This document shows positions 58,561 through 64,000 of a stretch of DNA of 64,000 nt, in pieces. This stretch comes from Mercenaria mercenaria. Taxonomy: Eukaryota > Mollusca > Bivalvia > Venerida > Veneridae. Positions within the stretch are counted from its first letter, which is position 1. Each line of letters starts with the position of its first letter. A program made the position numbers and the translations under genes. The stretch covers positions 67,287,501 through 67,351,500 of the forward strand of contig NC_069362.1 of NCBI RefSeq assembly GCF_021730395.1. The letters are read 5' to 3'. Below the pieces are notes generated by a model that saw only the letters and a program-made list of their open reading frames with translations, ran no database searches and had not been told where the DNA came from.

Positions 58561-59340
58561 ATATAGATAATTCTGTTACATGTAAAACACTAAGTACAGT
58601 ATTCCGATGTAAATAAAACCCAGTATGACATTACCATATTTATTTAACCTAAAGTTAATAGTCTCAAGCACCTTTTAAGAGTGTAACATATAGAAAAATA
58701 AAATGCACGCAATAAATTCAACCTGATATGTTTACAAGTCTTAATTATGAGAGACAAAAAGACATCTTTCAAAGAGTTTTTCACAAAGCCATCTCTTGAT
58801 GACACATTTCCACCTGCCATGCCTCTGCCACAACCTCTCACAAGTACTTCTGTTAGCAACCATAGTATCAGCCCCTGACCGAAAAGAATGAAGTCCAAAC
58901 ATCTAACTGAAGTTTTTGTTTTAAACCAAGATGAACAGAAGAATAAGAAAGCGGCTGTCTGAATCACGTCGCAAAACATACGTTTATTAAGCTTTTTCTT
59001 GAAAATGTCTGAACGAAAAAATATTCTGAAGAAAATGATATAAGTGGTTTTCGTATATATCTTTCTAAGATAGCGACAAGGCAGGAGGAATGTCCGGTAT
59101 ACGTTTCCGTTCTAAGAACAACAGTGTCTGACTTTTAATTACTATATCTAACAATGACATTCTGAAATCCTTAGTGATTCATTGATTCTTAAAATTCCGG
59201 CAAATGAAAAAAATATATATAAATAAACAAACAATTAATCTAATCTTAAATCAGATAGGGAACTGCTCTTAGAAATGTTCAATAAACTGTTTCATAGTAT
59301 TAGAATTCTTTACCACTGTTCTGGCAGTTATTCTTTTACA
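58561..59340. other. Stretch without a supported gene
   Basis: Open frames exist on both strands near 58640-58980, but they show no recognised domain or splice context. Confidence 0.35.
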
Positions 59341-59590
59341 GTCATTTAAACAGTTTCAAACAATCATCGTTACAAGGATTTTGTACATTTGACAGAACGT
59401 ATGACCAATTAATAGAGTAGAAAACCATGTTTAACTTTGACTTACTGCAACAGCTATCACTTATAGACACAAAGTACAATGCCACAGTGAATGGCGAACC
59501 AGGTAACGTCACTTTCTCACACCAGTCACGGAACTTCTTAAATTCAAGAGATGTAAACGTTTCTTTGCCTCCAACAAGCAAACAGTTACG
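59341..59590 (-). pseudogene. Tyrosine-recombinase N-terminal (SAM-like) domain fragment
   Basis: The minus-strand frame reads 'FKKFRDWCEKVTLPGSPFTV', then 'ALYFVSISDSCCSKSKLNMV' and 'FYSINWSYVLSNVQNPC'. This follows the pattern of the N-terminal DNA-binding domain of phage-integrase-like recombinases in animal genomes: W-C near the first helix, P-x-x-P/T-V-A-x-Y-L, S-x-x-T/K-L...Y-A/S-I-x-W, and P-C. The catalytic domain is not seen downstream on this strand within reach. It may be a lone exon or a truncated Crypton- or YR-type relic. Confidence 0.55.
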
Positions 59591-60247
59591 GTGAAATCAT
59601 ATCTGCTCATCTTTTAACAGTTTCTCATCTTCTGTGTGTATTAACAAATCTGCAAACAAATGTCATTATTTCAATATGATATACACTGTCACAGACGCAG
59701 ACAAGTGAAACTAAATTGTCACTCTTTATAACGATGTTTATGTAACTGTAAAAACTGCATACCACTAGTGATACACCTGTACAAATGGATTAATCTATTA
59801 TCAACAGCGGGTAAATATCGCATGTAATGTAAGAAACACACATAGATCAACTGTCTCTTTAAATCAAATTTATAATTTGTAACAGTCCTTTTTAATATAA
59901 ATGTTCAATAACGTCTCTATATACACACCAATGGTATTTCAACCACTGTTTACACAAGGATGATACATAAATTTTAATTGGTATTACATCTGCTAAAATG
60001 AAATCATCTAAAATTCCCACGGTACTTAACACGGGGGATATCTCAAACTAGACTTTAACTGTCAAACATGTTGAACAATTCTCCTCTTTGGCGATCTTAT
60101 CAGTACATCTACGGCACATATTCTGATAAGACACCGGACAGCGCAACTGATCAATCCTATTCCTAAACTTACATTGATTTATATAGGAAAATGATACATT
60201 TACCATAGAAAATGTCATAAATTACACATTTCTATTTATTCTATTTT
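59591..60247. other. Non-coding stretch
   Basis: AT-rich, with nothing recognised. Confidence 0.35.
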
Positions 60248-60640
60248 ACCATCCCTGATATTTCCTTAAAAAACAATTCAATACCTTTACGATGGTATAT
60301 TTTTCTTCAAAATAAGTAAATATTTGGTTGCTTCTAAATTCGTTTGAAAAAAAAGTCTCTCAAATTCAATATACTCCCTACATATATTTGGCAGAATTAC
60401 ACGATAACCCTGTTTTTACTGATTATTTTGACTGAAATATTAAAGTTAAAATTTCCATCCCTGATATATTTGGAAAGATTCCCGCCATGCACATTCTAGA
60501 CATATATTTTATTATAAAAATAAGTATTTCTTTCTTGCTTCTAAATCAGTTTAAAAACAGAGTTTCAACGCTTTCTGTACATTGACAAAAACTTGCTAAG
60601 TTTTACGATAAGATAGAGCCGTATCGGAATAGGAATACAT
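60248..60640 (+). repeat. Diverged tandem duplication of about 205 bp
   Basis: Two units share 'ccatccctgatat', 'ataagtaaatatttggttgc' / 'ataagtatttctttcttgc', followed by 'ttctaaat', and 'ttacacgataa' / 'ttttacgataa' in the same order. Confidence 0.6.
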
Positions 60641-60959
60641 GATTTGTATATTATTTAACAGAGTTTAGCATGATTTTTAGGTGCGTTCCCTATGACAAAT
60701 GTTCTTTTAAATTTTCGTGGCATTTTTTCTTTGAAAATACTGAGATATCTTTTTAAAAATTCGAAAATAAAAGTGAAAGCAGTTCTGTAGTTGCATTACA
60801 GTAATAACCAAAATAATAATACAATATATTTATTTTGACTTATTTTGACAAAATGACTGGTGTTTCAGTGAATTAGTTTTATCTAAACTTTATTTAATTA
60901 ATTTATTTATTAAATTTAAATTTAAAGTGTCATTTTGGTCAGGTAGCATCCTGTTCTTG

Positions 60960-61095
60960 TATACATGTAATCATCGTGGCACGGGAGAGCGTATTGTAAT
61001 AAAAAAAAATTAATAAAATTTTAATTCACGCCCTGATTGAGCTCGAACCCACATTGGTGGGGGGCAAGTGATTGTAAGTCAATATGGTCAAGAAA
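60960..61095 (-). mobile_element. tRNA-headed SINE fragment, minus strand
   Basis: The minus strand reads 'cttacaatcacttgcccccc' and then the B-box-like 'gtgggttcgagctcaatc', followed by 'agggcgtgaatt'. An adjoining T/A-rich run (minus strand) may be the linker. No complete tRNA fold. Confidence 0.5.
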
Positions 61096-62068
61096 TGGAG
61101 TAATCATAATTTTAACAGCTGACCATTTACATTGGTTTGTGTTCTGTGAGTGTTAAATATATGCCAGAGTTTCCGTCGAGGTATTTCTTGCGGAAACAGC
61201 CAAAATAGATTGGTAATGAATAAATACGGAAGTTACATGTTGTAGAGACTTACCCTAAGCCCTCTTTTCACAAGGGGAACAATCTGTTTATATAGTGAGA
61301 TTGTTGAGTGAACACCATTTGTTAATCCTAATCCTGTCCATGTAATATCAATGTAATGGAAAAGTAATCTGTCTATGTTAAATGCTATGCATGATAAGAC
61401 AGTCATGCATCTAACAGTCCTGAAATTGATTTCTTTGATTTTCTCATATTTCTAGATGTTTTTTTTCCATATTTTGACGCATATATATGGGTAGTGGAGA
61501 TAGTTCTCTTTCCAGCAGTATCCTTTTCAACATATTTTACCCTGTGAAATTCTGTGAGTTTTGACTTTTTCAAAACAAATCGTCTGTTTGTTGACAAATT
61601 TCACCACAGAAAATGTCACACTTTCCCCAGGGCATTAACTTATTTGATCTTTACACAGTTTTCTATTCAGATTTTTAATCTTTGTGGCAATTAAGCATGC
61701 TTTTTCCCTACATAGAGGTAAAAAGTGCACAGTTTGCATGAGGTTCTAGGTCAATAGCCACCTAAGCATATAGAAAAGTCAAACCGGAGTTGTCTCCATT
61801 TTTATTTTACCTGGGATATTTTTTTTTCAGCTCAAGTAACTTTTTTTCCGAAAATGATATCTAAAATATTTTTTCAGCCTATATTCTTTGGTGCAGTTAG
61901 CTGCACATATATCTAAAATAAATAGTTCCTACTTGAAGTTTGTATTTTTAGTTACACTGCCTAAATCATGTTGTCATTTTGTTGAAATATCCTTTTTCTG
62001 TAAACGTACAACTTACTAAAAGAGAAAAATTACAAAATGTCGTAAAACAAGTTATAACATTCATTTTT
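61096..62068. other. Non-coding stretch
   Basis: Nothing recognised; short chance frames only. Confidence 0.35.
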
Positions 62069-62726
62069 AGCTCGACTTTTCGAAGAAAAAGTAGAGCTAT
62101 TGCACTCGCCCCGGCGTCGGCGTCGGTGTCGCCGTTGGTTAAAGTTTTTGATAAAGTCAAATATATCTGTTACTATCAAAGCTATTGACTTGAAACTTTA
62201 ATAATTATTTACTATCAAAGTCTACACCAGGATAAACAATCCCCATAACTCTGGTTTGAATTTTAACGGAGTTATACCCCTTTTTGAATTAGAATTTTTG
62301 GTTAAAGTTTTTGATAACATAAAATATCTCTGTTTCTATCAAAGCTTTTGATTTGAAACTTAAAATAGTTATTTACTAACAAAGTCTACACCAGGAGAAA
62401 CAATCCCAATAACTCGGATTTGAATTTTGACAGAGTTATGCCCCTTTTTAACTTGGAATTTTTTTGTTAAAGTTTTTTATAACATGAAATATCTCTGTTA
62501 CTATCCAAGATATTGACTTGGAACTTAAAGTAGTTATTTACTATCAAAGTCTACGCCAGGAGAAACAATCCCCATAACTCTGATTTGAATTTTGACAGAG
62601 TTATGCCCCTTTTTTAACTTAGAATATTTTGGTTTAAGTTGTATAAAGTTTTTACTGGCAATGCTCTAATTCAGTGTCAATCAATAAGAAAAGTCGAGCG
62701 CGCTGTCTTACGGACAGCTCTTGTTA
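62069..62726 (+). mobile_element. Tandem-cored element H with terminal hairpins
   Basis: The left end 'agctcgacttttcg' folds with 'gaaaaagtagagct', and 'gctcgacttttc' recurs inverted at the right end ('gaaaagtcgagc'). The core has three to four units of about 164 bp around 'gttaaagtttttgataa', 'ctatcaaagtctacaccagg' and 'tttgaattttgacagagtta', then 'tgcccct'. The right end is a hairpin, 'gctgtc-ttac-ggacagc', then 'tcttgtt'. A GTCGGCGTCGG run stands inside the left end. This is the clearest example in the window of the tandem core plus 3' hairpin layout of Helentron-type non-autonomous elements. Confidence 0.8.
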
Positions 62727-62763
62727 ATATTGATTTAACTATCTGTAATGGGTATTTTTAATA

Positions 62764-62970
62764 CTTAACCTTTAGCCTGCTGATGGCAATCGATGTTGCC
62801 TTTACGACCAATGCAGACCAAGATCAAACTGCACATCCATGCTGGCTGATCATGGCCTGCACTGTTCAGCCAGTTAATTTTCAGTGAACACCCCTTCAAA
62901 TAATAAATGGTGCTACCCAAATTAAATGATGGACCAGTCCATTTTAGAAATTTAGCATGCTAAAGGTAAA
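62764..62970. mobile_element. MITE with 12-16 bp inverted ends (possible TTAA target)
   Basis: The left end 'ttaacctttagcctgc' is matched inverted by 'gcatgctaaaggtaaa' on the right. The interior ('gcagaccaagatcaaactgc', 'aaatgatggaccagtccatt') is, from memory, a common bivalve repeat. The left TTAA and the likely mutated TTAA on the right suggest a piggyBac-type target duplication. This is inference. Confidence 0.7.
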
Positions 62971-63034
62971 ATAAACCTCGATACTGAAAAATGTCATAAA
63001 AGATGCTTAAATGTTTTTGACCATGCGTTGTCAA

Positions 63035-63345
63035 TTTCCTCAATGTTTAAAAATTCAAGGGTCATATATCAAATGTGACTGAGACTATCTAGCTAGCTAT
63101 TAACAATATTCGACTGATATTGTGCCCATAAACATAGTGACCAAGTTCGGTGAACATTAGATAAAAACGTGGACACTGTCAATTTTTGTACAGGGACAGT
63201 CCGAATGGTTATCAAACTTGGCTCAGACATTATGCCTATACGTCTTTCGACCAATTTTTTTTAACACTGGATAAAAACTGCTCATATTAGAGTGTGGACA
63301 ATTTTTGTGGACGCCTGCCGCCACAGGTGTTACCACAAAACGTAT
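63035..63345 (+). repeat. Tandem-cored element I, two units of about 145 bp
   Basis: Units share 'tcaagggtcatatatcaaat' / 'gttatcaaacttggctcaga', then 'tattgtgcccataaacatag' / 'cattatgcctatacgtcttt', and 'gataaaaacgtggaca' / 'gataaaaactgctcat'. Typical of bivalve tandem cores. The ends are not defined. Confidence 0.5.
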
Positions 63346-64000
63346 TGTTTCACGGTAAAATAACCTTTTTTCACATACAGTCTACACATCCTACTCCATA
63401 ACGTTCATTTTCACCATATACAGACTGGTTCACTTTTATTGTTGATCCGTGATTGGGAAAGCTTTCTACGTGTATTTTTTCATATCTTTTTTAATCGAAT
63501 TTCAAAACAAACTGAACTGAAGAAAAATGATTTCATTTTCTGATGATGAGATTTATAATTTTGTCCTAATTGAAATGACTCAAAAATTTACTTAATTTAC
63601 AGGGGTTTCAAAATCCTTACCGTGGTATGGAACCCGCATCGCCCGACTCAAAAGTTGACAAAATGTCCGTGCCTACCTAACAGGCTTAAATAGTTTAAGC
63701 TGTACTAAGAAGCGCGAGGTATGGATTTTTAGTAAAATATCTGTTTTATTTCGTTAATGTCTCGATGTTGCACTTTTTAACGCTTGTGACGGTTGAAGAT
63801 GAATCTATTATTTTGGTAGTTTGTAGATATTTTAAACGCCACTTTTCATACCAGGATGCATTCAGTGGGGTTGTACGAGTTTAAAACATAAAAATGTTAC
63901 CATAAACCTTGATCAGCACAAAATACACAACACATATCCGTATTACGAAACAAGATTACATAGATCAAATTAACATTAAAGGAAATGTTGAAAAGTATAG
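63346..64000. other. Non-coding stretch to window end
   Basis: Nothing recognised beyond a weak tRNA-like motif near 63620-63660. Confidence 0.35.

Noticed and set aside
58644-58979. Minus-strand frame of 111 codons, and a plus-strand frame 'MRDKKTSFKEFFTKPSLDDT' at 58748
   Set aside because: Neither matches a known family and there is no splice or promoter context. Two overlapping opposite frames suggest chance.
61403-61597. Minus-strand Lys/Arg-rich frame of 64 codons
   Set aside because: No domain, AT-rich composition and no context.
63615-63665. B-box-like motif on the minus strand ('ggcgatgcgggttcc')
   Set aside because: A single motif with no A box at the right distance.

Overview
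The window reads as nuclear DNA of a bivalve mollusc, probably a clam-like species. It is AT-rich and has GT-AG introns. It is packed with repeat types I associate with bivalves: elements built on 150-170 bp tandem cores (with phrases like 'aaggtcaaggtcaca'), tRNA-headed SINEs, I/Nimb-like LINEs, tyrosine-recombinase (DIRS/Ngaro) retroelements and Ty3/gypsy remnants. The species call is inference. No bacterial-style operons, true tRNA or rRNA genes, or CRISPR arrays were seen.

Layout. 1-3.1 kb: a degraded minus-strand I/Nimb-type LINE, running off the left edge. 3.85-5.3 kb: a Ty3/gypsy pol fossil with a likely LTR, next to an 18-bp minisatellite. 7.4-10 kb: two tandem-cored elements and a LINE relic. 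10.8-25.5 kb: the one convincing host gene, ten plus-strand exons whose splice phases all agree. It encodes a large extracellular protein of Cys-containing beta-sandwich modules, HYR-like modules, a fibronectin-III-like module and a CARDB-like module. Both gene ends lie outside what I can recognise. Its introns hold SINEs, a tandem-cored element, a DIRS-like fossil and a pair of inverted 'CTGCGG' elements. 25.5-38.8 kb: mostly non-coding, with a palindromic MITE, a hairpin-bearing duplicated repeat, two tandem-cored elements, and a diverged 400-bp duplication whose first copy lies just upstream of a small signal-peptide-like reading frame. 38.9-40.0 kb: a LINE 3' end with a SINE inserted and a target-site duplication. 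40.15-45.2 kb: a long Ngaro/DIRS-type fossil with an SGNH-hydrolase region, a Gag-like region, RT-RNase H and a tyrosine recombinase. 45.3-46.95 kb: a foldback element and a second LINE 3' end. 47-55.6 kb: tandem repeats, a SINE, an AT minisatellite and a duplicated 108-bp segment. 55.75-58.56 kb: a 2.8-kb array of a 31-bp dyad repeat. 58.6-64 kb: a tyrosine-recombinase N-terminal fragment on the minus strand and several MITE, SINE and tandem-cored elements.

Most striking observation. Between the SGNH-like and Gag-like regions of the Ngaro/DIRS-type fossil lie five hairpins spaced about 100 bp apart (40987-41445). Their stems change by compensatory base pairs, while an irregular core, (Y)TGAGAG opposite CTATTCG(R), is kept in all five. 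This looks like a repeated structured RNA (or DNA) element under selection, and I do not recognise it as a described feature.
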